A stretch of 64,000 bases of DNA. It comes from an uncultured Spirochaetaceae bacterium. GTDB lineage: Bacteria > Spirochaetota > Spirochaetia > Treponematales > Treponemataceae. The translations under genes and the position numbers were made by a program. The notes beneath the pieces were generated by a model. The model had not been told where the DNA came from. It made no database searches and saw only the letters and a list, made by a program, of their open reading frames with translations. The stretch is taken from the NCBI GenBank assembly GCA_902778325.1, contig CACYWZ010000001.1, forward strand, positions 1-64,000, given 5' to 3'. The first letter of the stretch is position 1. Each line of letters begins with the position of its first letter. This document shows, one piece after another, positions 8,483 through 16,454 of this stretch.

Positions 8483-10132
8483 ATGATTTGGAATGTAATA
8501 TCTCAGATTGCGGGTTTTATTGGTGCTCTTTGTCTCCTTCTTTTTGGAATGAATATGCTTAGCAACGGTATTCAAAAGGGGGCCGGAAGCGGGCTGCAGA
8601 AGTTGCTTGGAAAAATCACTGGGAACCGTTTTTATGCGGTGCTTACTGGAATCGGGGTTACTGCCATTATCCAGAGTTCAGGAGCTACGACTGTTATGGT
8701 GGTTTCCTTTGTAAATGCTGAGATTCTGACTCTGGAACAGGCAATCGGCGTAATTTTTGGTGCAAACATTGGCACTACAGTCACCGCCTGGATTGTATCT
8801 TTTTTTGGATTTAGTTTTTCCATAGCGGCTATGGCAATTCCTCTTTTTGGATTGGGCTACATCATTAAATATTTTAAGAAATTCCGAATTCACAATTTTG
8901 CTGAATGTTTTATGGGGTTTGCTCTTTTGTTTATGGGGCTAGGGCTTCTTAAAGAAAGCCTGGAACTTGGACCTGCTGCTACAAGACTTTTTACAGCAAT
9001 AAACAGCTGGGGAATTGGAGGAATCTTTTTAGGCGTTCTGATTGGTGCCATTATAACAGCTCTGATTCATTCAAGTTCCGCCATGACTGCAATCGTTCTG
9101 ACTATGGCTGCCAATGGAAGTTTAAGCTGGGAACTTAGCGCAGCAATCGTTCTTGGAAGTAACATTGGTTCAACGGTAGATGCGGTAATGTCCAGTTTTG
9201 GTGCCAGCGTAAATGCCCGACGTACAGCCCTTGTTCATGTGGCATTCAATGTTACGGGAACAGTCCTTGCCCTGCTAATTTTTAAACCTTTTCTTCAACT
9301 TATAGATTTTATTGTCCCACTTAAACCTTCTGAAAATATTACAACTCACATTGCAATGCTTCATACAGTTTTTAATATCTGTGCGACTTTATTGTTTATC
9401 CCTTTTGTTAATCAGATTGCAATAATTGCCCGTAAAGTCATTAAAGAAACTTCAGAAGAAAAAGACGAACATTACCATCTTCCTGCAATTCTTCCTCATT
9501 CAAGAATCAGTGCAGATTTATATTCCTACCAGATTCAGACTGAAATTACAAAAATGAGCGCAAAAGTTATAGAGATGTTTGATTCTGTGTGTAACAGTTT
9601 TGTAAATCCACAAAAAGCAGATGAAGAAAACGACCATGTAAAATATCTTGAAAACTACATTGATGAAATGAACGCCGCCATCACCGAATTTTTGCAGAAA
9701 TGTTCGCGTCTTCCAAATGCAAATCATAACGATCGCCAGCATTTTTCTTCACTTCTGCATGTAACTGATAATCTTGAGAATCTCAGCGATGAGACCTGTT
9801 CTTTGATGCATACAGTCCGAAAATATGTAACTGACACGGAATACAAAACGGATTCAAAACGCAGTCACGAAATCATGGATTATGTTGAAAGTGTCCGCAT
9901 TTTCTTTGAACAGACTTGTGTCTACTTCACAATCGGTTCCTCAGCCGAAGAACGACTTTCCGGTGAAGCCATTGAACAAAAGATTGACAGAACTAAAAAA
10001 GAGCTTAAAAAGGCCAGCCGTAAACGTCTTGAATCTGGTGCCGATGTAAAGGAAGAACTTAATTACATGGATATGGTTCGCAAAATTGAACGAGCCGGCG
10101 ATTGTGTTTATTCGATTTTGCAGTGTTTGTAA
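8483..10132 (+). CDS. Na+/phosphate symporter family protein with C-terminal PhoU-like domain
   Basis: 549-residue low-affinity phosphate transporter of the NptA/YjbB type. The membrane part (about 1-310) holds the two inverted Na/Pi repeats with their QSSG and HSSS signatures (QSSGATTVMVV, GANIGTTVTA, HSSSAMTAIVLTMAA, GSNIGSTV). The C-terminal 200 residues are a helical PhoU-like domain (IEMFDSVCNSFVNPQ, VRKIERAGDCVYSI). It moves Pi across the inner membrane; family members can work as exporter or importer. It follows phoBR in the same direction with its own Pho box. Confidence 0.88.
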   Translation: MIWNVISQIAGFIGALCLLLFGMNMLSNGIQKGAGSGLQKLLGKITGNRFYAVLTGIGVTAIIQSSGATTVMVVSFVNAEILTLEQAIGVIFGANIGTTVTAWIVSFFGFSFSIAAMAIPLFGLGYIIKYFKKFRIHNFAECFMGFALLFMGLGLLKESLELGPAATRLFTAINSWGIGGIFLGVLIGAIITALIHSSSAMTAIVLTMAANGSLSWELSAAIVLGSNIGSTVDAVMSSFGASVNARRTALVHVAFNVTGTVLALLIFKPFLQLIDFIVPLKPSENITTHIAMLHTVFNICATLLFIPFVNQIAIIARKVIKETSEEKDEHYHLPAILPHSRISADLYSYQIQTEITKMSAKVIEMFDSVCNSFVNPQKADEENDHVKYLENYIDEMNAAITEFLQKCSRLPNANHNDRQHFSSLLHVTDNLENLSDETCSLMHTVRKYVTDTEYKTDSKRSHEIMDYVESVRIFFEQTCVYFTIGSSAEERLSGEAIEQKIDRTKKELKKASRKRLESGADVKEELNYMDMVRKIERAGDCVYSILQCL

Positions 10133-10200
10133 AATATGGTCGTTCCCTTGTGTTCGCTGCCCTCTATGTTGCTACTAACGGAGGAAGGGGCATCAGGTAA

Positions 10201-10247
10201 AAATTACCACCTAAAACTACACTTTCGGGTAATTTAGGTGGTAATTT
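10201..10247. terminator. bidirectional terminator between Na/Pi symporter and phoA
   Basis: A perfect 15-bp stem (AAATTACCACCTAAA, 10201-10215, with its complement 10233-10247) and a 17-nt loop between two convergent genes. The A/T ends of the stem could supply a U-tract in both directions. Confidence 0.75.
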
Positions 10248-10270
10248 CCAGAAAATCAGTGGTCTGGCCT

Positions 10271-11791
10271 CTAGTCTTTCACAACCTTAGTAAGTTTTGC
10301 CATTTTCTTGTAGATTTCTGTGTTGTCGTAGAAGCCTTTGAATTCTTCCTGACCTGCACCTAAGGCAAATACTGGAACTGGCAAACCTGTATGACTGTTT
10401 GAAGTCCAGCCCAATCCTGCCTTTGCATTCAAAATGTGAGTGATTGTAATTGTAAGTGGCTCGTAAGTTCCGTACAAATCATATTCCTGCTGATTTCGAC
10501 TCTTATCGTTTTTGATTGTCTTCTCGTAAGCTGTCTTGATACGTCCAAGTTCGTAGTCTGTAAGAACAAGTCCGCCATTTTTATCAGAACCATTTGAACC
10601 TGGAAGTTTAAGGCCAAAGAGTTTTTCTACATCCGCCATAACAGTTTCAAAACTTGTACCGTTCTTTTTGTAAGACGAAACATAATCTGAATCAAACTTT
10701 GCGTATGAGATTTTCTGTCCGTCCAATGTTCGGAAGAACAAGTTGTAATCTGTTCCAGCATAGCCGATTGTAAGTCCCCCAGTTTCGTGATCTGCAGTTA
10801 CAAGGATCAGTGTCTCTTTAGGATGTTTATTATAGAAAGAGATTGCTTCTTCTACGGCCTCGCTCAAAGCCAATGTGTCTGCAATTGAAGAACGGGCATC
10901 GTTAGCATGGCAAGCCCAGTCAATTTTTCCGCCTTCTACCATCATGAAGAAACCTGTTTTGTTATCTAGAATTTCAATTCCTTTGCGAACATAATCCCGA
11001 AGCGACCACTCTCCAGATTTTCGGTCGTTGTCATAGCTCATGGAATCTGCATCAGCCAATGTTTCCGCAACAAGGATTGCCTTGTCACCATTTTTAAGTG
11101 CATCCGCTGATTTTTGATCAAAACAAACTTTGTAACCTGCCTGCTTAGCAAGCTCATAAATTGAAGTTTTGTCTTTGTTTTTGTCCTGAGGTTCCATTAA
11201 AGCACCACCAGCAAAATAGTCAAAGTTTGAAACAACAAGTTCTTCACCAATTGCATAGTTTGATTTCCGGCTTGCCTGATGAGCGTAAGTTGCTGCGGGT
11301 GTTGCGTGATTCAAGTTTACTGTAGAAATTACACCAATCTTGTATTTTTTCTGATCCCGAAGCTGTTCTGCAATTGTGCGGTACTTAATCTTTTTTGTAA
11401 TGTCCACATTAATTGAAGAAGAATGAGTTTTGTAGCCAGTAAAAATTGATGTGGCAGTTGAAGCCGAATCTGGTGCAAAAGAAGTTGCATCGTAAGTGCT
11501 TGCCGAACCTGCTACAGGAAACTGATAAAAACTTAAAGCTTTCATTTCTGGTGAATCAGATGGATTTTCTGATTTTTTTACAACATCAACAATTCCTGCT
11601 GCATCTTTACCTGCATAGTAAGCAGCACTCTGAATCTGTGGATAGCTCATTCCATCCCCTACAAAAACAAACATGTATTTTGGAGTCCCTTTTCCTGTAA
11701 CTGGAGCAGTAATTTTTGCTTCTGCATGAAGGCTTGCAGAAGCAACCAGCAATGTAGCCAAAACTAAAGCTGTTTTTTCTAATTTTTTCAT
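10271..11791 (-). CDS. phoA: periplasmic alkaline phosphatase
   Basis: 506-residue metalloenzyme that frees Pi from organic phosphate outside the cytoplasm. Signal peptide MKKLEKTALVLATLLVASASLHAEA. Metal ligand FVGDGMS at about 44; nucleophile Ser in APDSASTATSIFTGYKT; metal ligands HATPAATYAH, VEGGKIDWACHAND, VTADHETGG; a C-terminal SNSHTGLPVPVFALG with the last zinc His. The length is typical of bacterial PhoA. It has four Pho half-sites upstream and a long 5' hairpin over its ribosome site. It is monocistronic, converging with the Na/Pi gene across a terminator. Confidence 0.93.
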   Translation of the reverse strand: MKKLEKTALVLATLLVASASLHAEAKITAPVTGKGTPKYMFVFVGDGMSYPQIQSAAYYAGKDAAGIVDVVKKSENPSDSPEMKALSFYQFPVAGSASTYDATSFAPDSASTATSIFTGYKTHSSSINVDITKKIKYRTIAEQLRDQKKYKIGVISTVNLNHATPAATYAHQASRKSNYAIGEELVVSNFDYFAGGALMEPQDKNKDKTSIYELAKQAGYKVCFDQKSADALKNGDKAILVAETLADADSMSYDNDRKSGEWSLRDYVRKGIEILDNKTGFFMMVEGGKIDWACHANDARSSIADTLALSEAVEEAISFYNKHPKETLILVTADHETGGLTIGYAGTDYNLFFRTLDGQKISYAKFDSDYVSSYKKNGTSFETVMADVEKLFGLKLPGSNGSDKNGGLVLTDYELGRIKTAYEKTIKNDKSRNQQEYDLYGTYEPLTITITHILNAKAGLGWTSNSHTGLPVPVFALGAGQEEFKGFYDNTEIYKKMAKLTKVVKD

Positions 11792-11798
11792 AAAAAAT

Positions 11799-11857
11799 CC
11801 TTGTTACCTGAAATAGATTTAATCATCTGGAACAAATGATTTTTTCAGATAACAAGG
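11799..11857 (-). promoter_or_regulatory. phoA 5' leader hairpin covering the ribosome site
   Basis: Nested inverted repeats: CCTTGTTA with TAACAAGG, TGAAA with TTTCA, and an inner AATCAT with ATGATT. The distal 3' arm on the minus strand contains the AAGG Shine-Dalgarno of phoA. A -10-like TATATT lies just upstream, so the hairpin would begin at the mRNA 5' end. It could regulate translation or stabilise the transcript; this is inferred. Confidence 0.5.
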
Positions 11858-11874
11858 TCAATATAAAATATGTG

Positions 11875-11913
11875 TATTAAGCCTTAATGTAGGATGTGTT
11901 AAGCCTTTGTAAA
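11875..11913 (-). promoter_or_regulatory. Pho box upstream of phoA
   Basis: Minus-strand half-sites at 11-bp steps: TTTACA (11913), TTAACA (11902), TACATT (11891), TTAATA (11880). The first lies inside the last codons of the yibE/F-family gene. Confidence 0.75.
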
Positions 11914-13023
11914 ATTGTCTTTGTTTGTAAGAAGAATTCCAGAAATAAAGGCGGTTAATGGAGCTGTCATTGCAAGTCCAAAACTTCCTGCAATTGTGTT
12001 GATGATTTCGGCGGCTACCACATTGTTATTCAGAATATTGTAAACTGGAGTTCCCTGAGCCATAAAAGTCATAAGAAAAGCGATGCAACTTCCAGAATAT
12101 GCCAGCAAAAGTGTAGTTGTCATTGTTCCCATGGCGGCACGAGCAACTGCAAGTCCTGATTTTATGGCTTTTTTTGTTGAAATGTCCGGACAATTTCGTA
12201 CAACTTCAGACACAGCTGAGGTAATATCAACACTAAGATCCATTACAGAACCGCTGGCCCCAATAAAAACAGAGGCCATAAAAATCTGAGTTAAGTTCAA
12301 ATCGGCAAAACCTGAATACAAAAGTGCCTCAGAATTTGCCATTACCGCTCCGTGAATATGAAAAGCTTTACTACAAATTATTGAAAGAATCATGGCAAAA
12401 ATAATTCCGCTCATTGAGCCAAAGAATGAAGATAAAAGCCGTTTATCAAGCCCGTAAACAAAAAGAAGAATCACGAAAGTCATTATGGCAACTGCAACTA
12501 GTCCAACAAAAATCGAATTATAACCTTTTAAAAAGAGCGGAACTAAAATTTTCCACAAAACAAGAATCGTGATTACAAAAGACAAAACCGAGCGAAGACC
12601 AACACCACGAGCAAAGCAAATCAGAAATAGTGCAAAAGCAATTGCAAGAACAAGTTCGCCATCAAGGCGGTAGTAATCAATTAGATTGATAGAAATTATT
12701 TCTCCTTCGTCATGATGTACAACAGCCTGAGCTTTATCTCCTGGTCTAAAAAGTTTATCCTGAGAAAGAGAACCTCCCAGCATATTCCAGCCAAACGAGG
12801 TCTGTCCCTCAAATCTGCCAGTTAAAAAACGAACTTTGCAAATCTGTTGACCGGTGCGAATTAATCCTGTATCAATAAGGCTTGAATTATCCACTTCTTC
12901 AACAAGCACTTTGCATTTTTCAGCATCCTTAAATTGAAGAGCACCTTCAAAACCGGTAGGAAGAAATATTAATACTACAATAACTATCGAAATTCCAACC
13001 AAAAAAGAAAATCGATGTTTCAT
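11899..13023 (-). CDS. YibE/F-family membrane protein in the pst-phoU operon
   Basis: 374-residue inner-membrane protein. The N-terminal TM (FSFLVGISIVIVVLIFLPTG) is followed by a beta-rich extracytoplasmic domain to about 115, then about eight TM segments. YibE/F signatures include GASGSVMDLSVDITSAVSEV and ARAAMGTMTTTLLLAYSGS. I chose ATG 13023, which overlaps the phoU stop (ATGA) and has GGGAGAGAGG upstream, over an earlier in-frame start at 13056. It is therefore translationally coupled to phoU. The family has no firmly established function; coupling to phoU suggests a part in phosphate handling. Confidence 0.85.
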   Translation of the reverse strand: MKHRFSFLVGISIVIVVLIFLPTGFEGALQFKDAEKCKVLVEEVDNSSLIDTGLIRTGQQICKVRFLTGRFEGQTSFGWNMLGGSLSQDKLFRPGDKAQAVVHHDEGEIISINLIDYYRLDGELVLAIAFALFLICFARGVGLRSVLSFVITILVLWKILVPLFLKGYNSIFVGLVAVAIMTFVILLFVYGLDKRLLSSFFGSMSGIIFAMILSIICSKAFHIHGAVMANSEALLYSGFADLNLTQIFMASVFIGASGSVMDLSVDITSAVSEVVRNCPDISTKKAIKSGLAVARAAMGTMTTTLLLAYSGSCIAFLMTFMAQGTPVYNILNNNVVAAEIINTIAGSFGLAMTAPLTAFISGILLTNKDNFTKA

Positions 13024-13655
13024 CCTCTCTCCCCAGTCAACGCAAAAATTACCCATTCTGCAATATTTGTAGCGTGATCACCGATACGTTCTATGTATTT
13101 TGCAATCAAAAGATAATCAAGAATTGTTTCTCCTTCTGTCGTTTCACGAATCTTTTCAACTAAGTCTTTTTTTATTACGTGGTACAAATCATCAATTACA
13201 TCATCGTGAGCAATTACATTTTTTGCTTTGTTAAAATCTTTGTCTATGTATGACTGCACCGCATCGTGAAGCATTATGATTATTTCAGAACTCATCTCGG
13301 TTATTTCATTCATTTTCCCATATTTACAGTCAGGAACATTCAAAACCAAATCTGCCACATCAGCCGCGTGGTCCCCGATTCGTTCCATATCCGTAATCAT
13401 TTTTAATGCCGCTGTTATCATTCTTAAATCTGTTGCCATTGGCTGCTGCTGGAGCAAAAGCTTCATGCACTGAGCTTCAATTTCCCTTTCCATTTCATTT
13501 ATGGCTTCATCATTCTGACCTACAGTTTTTGCTGCTTCAGTATCACGTCCCATTAGTGCAATCATGGAACTTTCAATGGCAATTTCTATCATCTTTCCCA
13601 TATTGATAATAGCTGAGTTCAGCTTCTTTAATTCCTGTTCATATTTTTCTCGCAT
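13020..13655 (-). CDS. phoU: phosphate signalling protein PhoU
   Basis: 211-residue helical protein of two three-helix repeats. Each carries the PhoU metal-cluster signature: DMERIGDHAADVADL and YIERIGDHATNIAEW. It links the Pst transporter to PhoR and represses the regulon when phosphate is plentiful. ATG 13655 has GGAG nine bases upstream; a TTG start at 13676 overlapping pstB is less likely. It lies between pstB and the yibE/F-family gene in one operon. Confidence 0.93.
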   Translation of the reverse strand: MREKYEQELKKLNSAIINMGKMIEIAIESSMIALMGRDTEAAKTVGQNDEAINEMEREIEAQCMKLLLQQQPMATDLRMITAALKMITDMERIGDHAADVADLVLNVPDCKYGKMNEITEMSSEIIIMLHDAVQSYIDKDFNKAKNVIAHDDVIDDLYHVIKKDLVEKIRETTEGETILDYLLIAKYIERIGDHATNIAEWVIFALTGERG

Positions 13656-13668
13656 TTTTTTTTCTCCA

Positions 13669-14502
13669 TCAACCAAAACGTCCGGTTATATAGTCTTCCG
13701 TCTTTTTCATCTTAGGCTTACTGAAAATCTGTTCGGTATTACCTGACTCGATAATTTCTCCCAACAGGAAGAAAACAGTTTTATCGCTTACACGAACTGC
13801 CTGCTGCATATTGTGGGTAACAATTACAATGGTGTATTTTTCTTTTAGTCCAAGAACACAGTCTTCTATTTTTGAAGTTGAAATTGGATCCAGAGCCGAA
13901 GTTGGTTCATCCATAAGCAGGACTTCTGGTTCTACTGCAAGAGCACGTGCAATACAAAGCCGCTGCTGCTGACCTCCACTTAATTCCAATGCTGATTTTT
14001 TCAGGTTATCTTTTAATTCATCCCAGATTGCCGCATTCTGTAGGGAAGTTTCAACAATTTCATCTAAATCGGCTTTCCGCTTAATTCAGTGAGTTCGTGG
14101 TCCATAAGCAATATTGTCATAAATGCTCATAGGAAAAGGATTAGGTTTTTGAAATACCATTCCCACATTTTTACGAAGCCGGTTTACGTCGGTGGATTTT
14201 TCGAGGATATTCCAGAAAACGGAGTGTTGCGGGGTGTCCCCGCTAGAGAGGATAGGACGCAACGAAGTGCGGCCGTAAGGGGAAACTTTCCAGCCATTCC
14301 TAATTAGAATCTCCCCATTGATTTTACATCCTTCCACCAGATCATTCATACGGTTTATGGATTTAAGCAAAGTAGATTTTCCGCAACCACTTGGCCCAAT
14401 AAACGCCGTAATCTGATGCTCGGGAATTTCAAGATTTATTTTTTTAAGGGCATGAAAGCTGCCATAAAATAAATCAAGATTTTTAATTTCTATTTTATTC
14501 AT
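13669..14502 (-). pseudogene. pstB: phosphate ABC transporter ATPase PstB with in-frame TGA and an inserted segment
   Basis: 278 codons in one frame. Codons 1-138 hold Walker A GPSGCGKS (36-43) and Q-loop [10 protein letters not shown]; codon 139 is TGA (14086-14088). The same frame then runs on as [12 protein letters not shown] to the signature [10 protein letters not shown], Walker [13 protein letters not shown] and the H-loop VTHNMQ. PstB normally reads RTHGIK here, so TGA replaces a Gly codon (GGA) by one base change. Residues about 68-97 are a GC-rich insertion absent from the family, between INGEILI and [11 protein letters not shown]. Without read-through or restart the ATPase is lost; a sequencing error is also possible. 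Confidence 0.88.
14212..14301. repeat. GC-rich element inserted in frame within pstB
   Basis: About 90 bp, GC-rich against AT-rich flanks, containing GCGGGG-TGT-CCCCGC. It encodes about 30 residues that PstB proteins lack, between Walker A and the Q-loop. Segments such as AACGGAGTG and GCAACGAAGTG-GG recur, in the opposite orientation, in the pstA insertion (AACGGAGTG, GCAAGCGAAGTGAGG). Confidence 0.6.
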
Positions 14503-14514
14503 ATCGTCTCTCCA

Positions 14515-15453
14515 TTATTTTTTGACTCTTTTTGCTACCACATTTGCAAAAGCATTAATCCCCACAACCATTGCCAAAAGCACAACAGCCGTAGCAAAGG
14601 CCTGCCCGGTATGAAGTCCTTCCGAACTCAAAACATACATGTGAATTGCAAGCGTTCGTCCAGACCCAAACAGATTTTTCGGCACCTGAGCTACAGTTCC
14701 CGCAGTGTAAATTAAGGCAGCAGTTTCACCTGCAACGCGCCCGGTTGCAAGAATTACTCCACTCAAAATACCTGGCACAGCACTTGGCAAGATTACCTTA
14801 AACACCGTGCGTAATTTTCCGGCTCCAAGTCCATAGCTTCCTTCCCGGAATGAATCTGACACCGCAAGCAAAGCTTCTTCTGTAGTCCGCATAATTGTTG
14901 GAAGAATCATTATTGCAACAGTTGCGGCTCCAGCCATCAGCGAATATCCCCAGTGCAAAAATTCCACAAACAGCAGCATTCCAAAAAGTCCATAAATAAT
15001 AGAAGGAATGCCTGTTAAAGTTTCTGTAGTCATGCGAACCACATTCACAAAGCGGTTTCCTTTACGGGCGTATTCCACAAGGTAGATGGCACTTCCAATT
15101 CCCAAAGGACAAGCAATCAACAATGCAAGCAGCGTTATAATCAAAGTGTTCACAAGAGCCGGCACCACCGAACAATTTTCCGAATTGTATTTCCAGCTAA
15201 AAAGTGATGAAGACAAATAAGGCACGCCTTTTACAAAAATGTAGACAAGCATATAAATCAAAACTGCAAAAGTGATTCCTGAACAAAAATAAACACCAGC
15301 TCTGACAAATCCAGATTTTGTTTTTATGGAAGTTGCGCCCGCAAGCGGTCGCCGGACTTTCCTCACTTCGCTTGCGCTCATCGTCCTCGCCTCCACTCCG
15401 TTCCGGCTGCGGTCGACTAAAGGTGCTCCAATCCCTAACTCAATTTTCATCAT
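14515..15453 (-). CDS. pstA: phosphate ABC transporter permease PstA, with extra N-terminal insertion
   Basis: 312-residue inner-membrane permease with six TM segments from about residue 52 (AGVYFCSGITFAVLIYMLVY). PstA signatures are GIPSIIYGLFGM and the ATPase-docking loop EGSYGLGAGKLRTVFKVILP. Residues 5-42 (rich in Arg, Ser, Gly and Val) match nothing in the family and are encoded by GC-rich DNA. The start overlaps the pstC stop (ATGATGA). It works with PstC as the membrane channel of the high-affinity Pi importer. Confidence 0.92.
   Translation of the reverse strand: MMKIELGIGAPLVDRSRNGVEARTMSASEVRKVRRPLAGATSIKTKSGFVRAGVYFCSGITFAVLIYMLVYIFVKGVPYLSSSLFSWKYNSENCSVVPALVNTLIITLLALLIACPLGIGSAIYLVEYARKGNRFVNVVRMTTETLTGIPSIIYGLFGMLLFVEFLHWGYSLMAGAATVAIMILPTIMRTTEEALLAVSDSFREGSYGLGAGKLRTVFKVILPSAVPGILSGVILATGRVAGETAALIYTAGTVAQVPKNLFGSGRTLAIHMYVLSSEGLHTGQAFATAVVLLAMVVGINAFANVVAKRVKK
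15328..15441. repeat. GC-rich element inserted in frame at the pstA N-terminus
   Basis: About 114 bp, GC-rich, open in the pstA frame and encoding about 38 foreign residues. Read on the minus strand it shares AACGGAGTG and GCAAGCGAAGTGAGG-like words with the pstB insertion. Such in-frame elements are known from Rickettsia (RPE); I do not know a named equivalent here. Confidence 0.55.
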
Positions 15454-16298
15454 AAGCGTCCCCTCTTTTTTACAAGATTAAAAGTCAAATTAATCAGCAG
15501 AATAAATACAAACAAAACAACACCAGTCGCAATAAGAGCATCCCTGTGAAGGTCAGTTGCATACCCCATTTCAATAACGATGTTCGCTGTCAAAGTTCTT
15601 ATGCCTTTCAAAATTGAATCCGGGATTCGAGCTTGATTTCCGGCAACCATAATAACCGCCATTGTTTCACCAATTGCACGACCAATTCCTAGAATTATTC
15701 CAGCCATAATTCCAGATTTTGCTGCAGGCAACATAGTCTTAAAAACACTTCGTTCATGGGTTGCACCAAGAGCACAGCTTCCCTCGTAAAAACTTTGAGG
15801 AACAGCATTCAAGGCACTTTCAGAAACAGAAATAATTGTTGGTAAAATCATCATTCCGAGAAGAATACTCGCTGTAAGAATAGAAGAACCATTTCCTCCA
15901 AAAACATTTCGGACAGCAGGCACAATTACCATAAGTCCAAAAAATCCGTAAACTACACTTGGAATTCCCGCCAGTAAATCAATTGCAGGTTTAAGAATTT
16001 TATGCAGCCATTCAGGACAGAACTTTGACAGAAAAACTGCAGTCATAAGTCCAACTGGAACTCCAACAATAACGGCTCCTGTAGTTACATAAAAACTTCC
16101 AAGAATCATGGGAAAAATGCCATAAAGATCGTTTCCCGGTTTCCATTTAGTTCCAAACAAAAAATCTGCAACTCCAATTTTTTGTATAGCCGGAATGCCA
16201 TTTGCAAATAAAAACAGACAGATTAAAATAACAGCAAGAAAACTGAATCCCGCCGCCAGGAGAAAAATAATTTCCCAGAATTTCTCTTTAATTTTCAT
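15450..16298 (-). CDS. pstC: phosphate ABC transporter permease PstC
   Basis: 282-residue inner-membrane permease. TM1 is at about 10-32 (IIFLLAAGFSFLAVILICLFLF). PstC signatures: FLFGTKWKPG, LAGIPSVVYGFFGL and docking loop EGSCALGATHERSVFKTMLP; GRAIGETMAVIMVAGN near the end. First gene of pstCAB-phoU-yibE/F, with its own Pho half-sites upstream, separated from pstS by a terminator. Length is normal. Confidence 0.94.
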   Translation of the reverse strand: MKIKEKFWEIIFLLAAGFSFLAVILICLFLFANGIPAIQKIGVADFLFGTKWKPGNDLYGIFPMILGSFYVTTGAVIVGVPVGLMTAVFLSKFCPEWLHKILKPAIDLLAGIPSVVYGFFGLMVIVPAVRNVFGGNGSSILTASILLGMMILPTIISVSESALNAVPQSFYEGSCALGATHERSVFKTMLPAAKSGIMAGIILGIGRAIGETMAVIMVAGNQARIPDSILKGIRTLTANIVIEMGYATDLHRDALIATGVVLFVFILLINLTFNLVKKRGRL

Positions 16299-16319
16299 GG
16301 CTCTAATTTAAATGAAGAT

Positions 16320-16358
16320 TGTTAAGATATAAGGAAGGATTTGTTAAGATTATGTTAA
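16320..16358 (-). promoter_or_regulatory. Pho box upstream of pstC
   Basis: Minus-strand TTAACA at 16358 and 16347 (11 bp apart) and again at 16325 (22 bp further, with a degenerate site between). It implies pstCAB-phoU can be transcribed separately from pstS. Confidence 0.7.
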
Positions 16359-16362
16359 AAAA

Positions 16363-16394
16363 GAAAACCTCCAGTTTTTTAGCTGGAGGTTTTC
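16363..16394. terminator. terminator between pstS and pstC
   Basis: Perfect 12-bp stem GAAAACCTCCAG / CTGGAGGTTTTC with an 8-nt loop. It follows pstS on the minus strand and could work in both directions. Confidence 0.8.
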
Positions 16395-16454
16395 AATTAT
16401 TTGGGGGATAATTCAACGTAGTGTGCCTTGACTCGTCGTATTGCCTGTTGATTA

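Noticed and set aside
14086-14088. Selenocysteine or recoded TGA
   Set aside because: The position is a Gly in the family, not Cys, no SECIS-like hairpin is evident right after it, and TGA is used as an ordinary stop elsewhere in the window (phoU, pstC).
13669-14502. Two separate genes for the two halves of pstB
   Set aside because: Both halves are in the same frame with only one TGA between them, and neither has a complete ATPase core; a single interrupted gene fits better.
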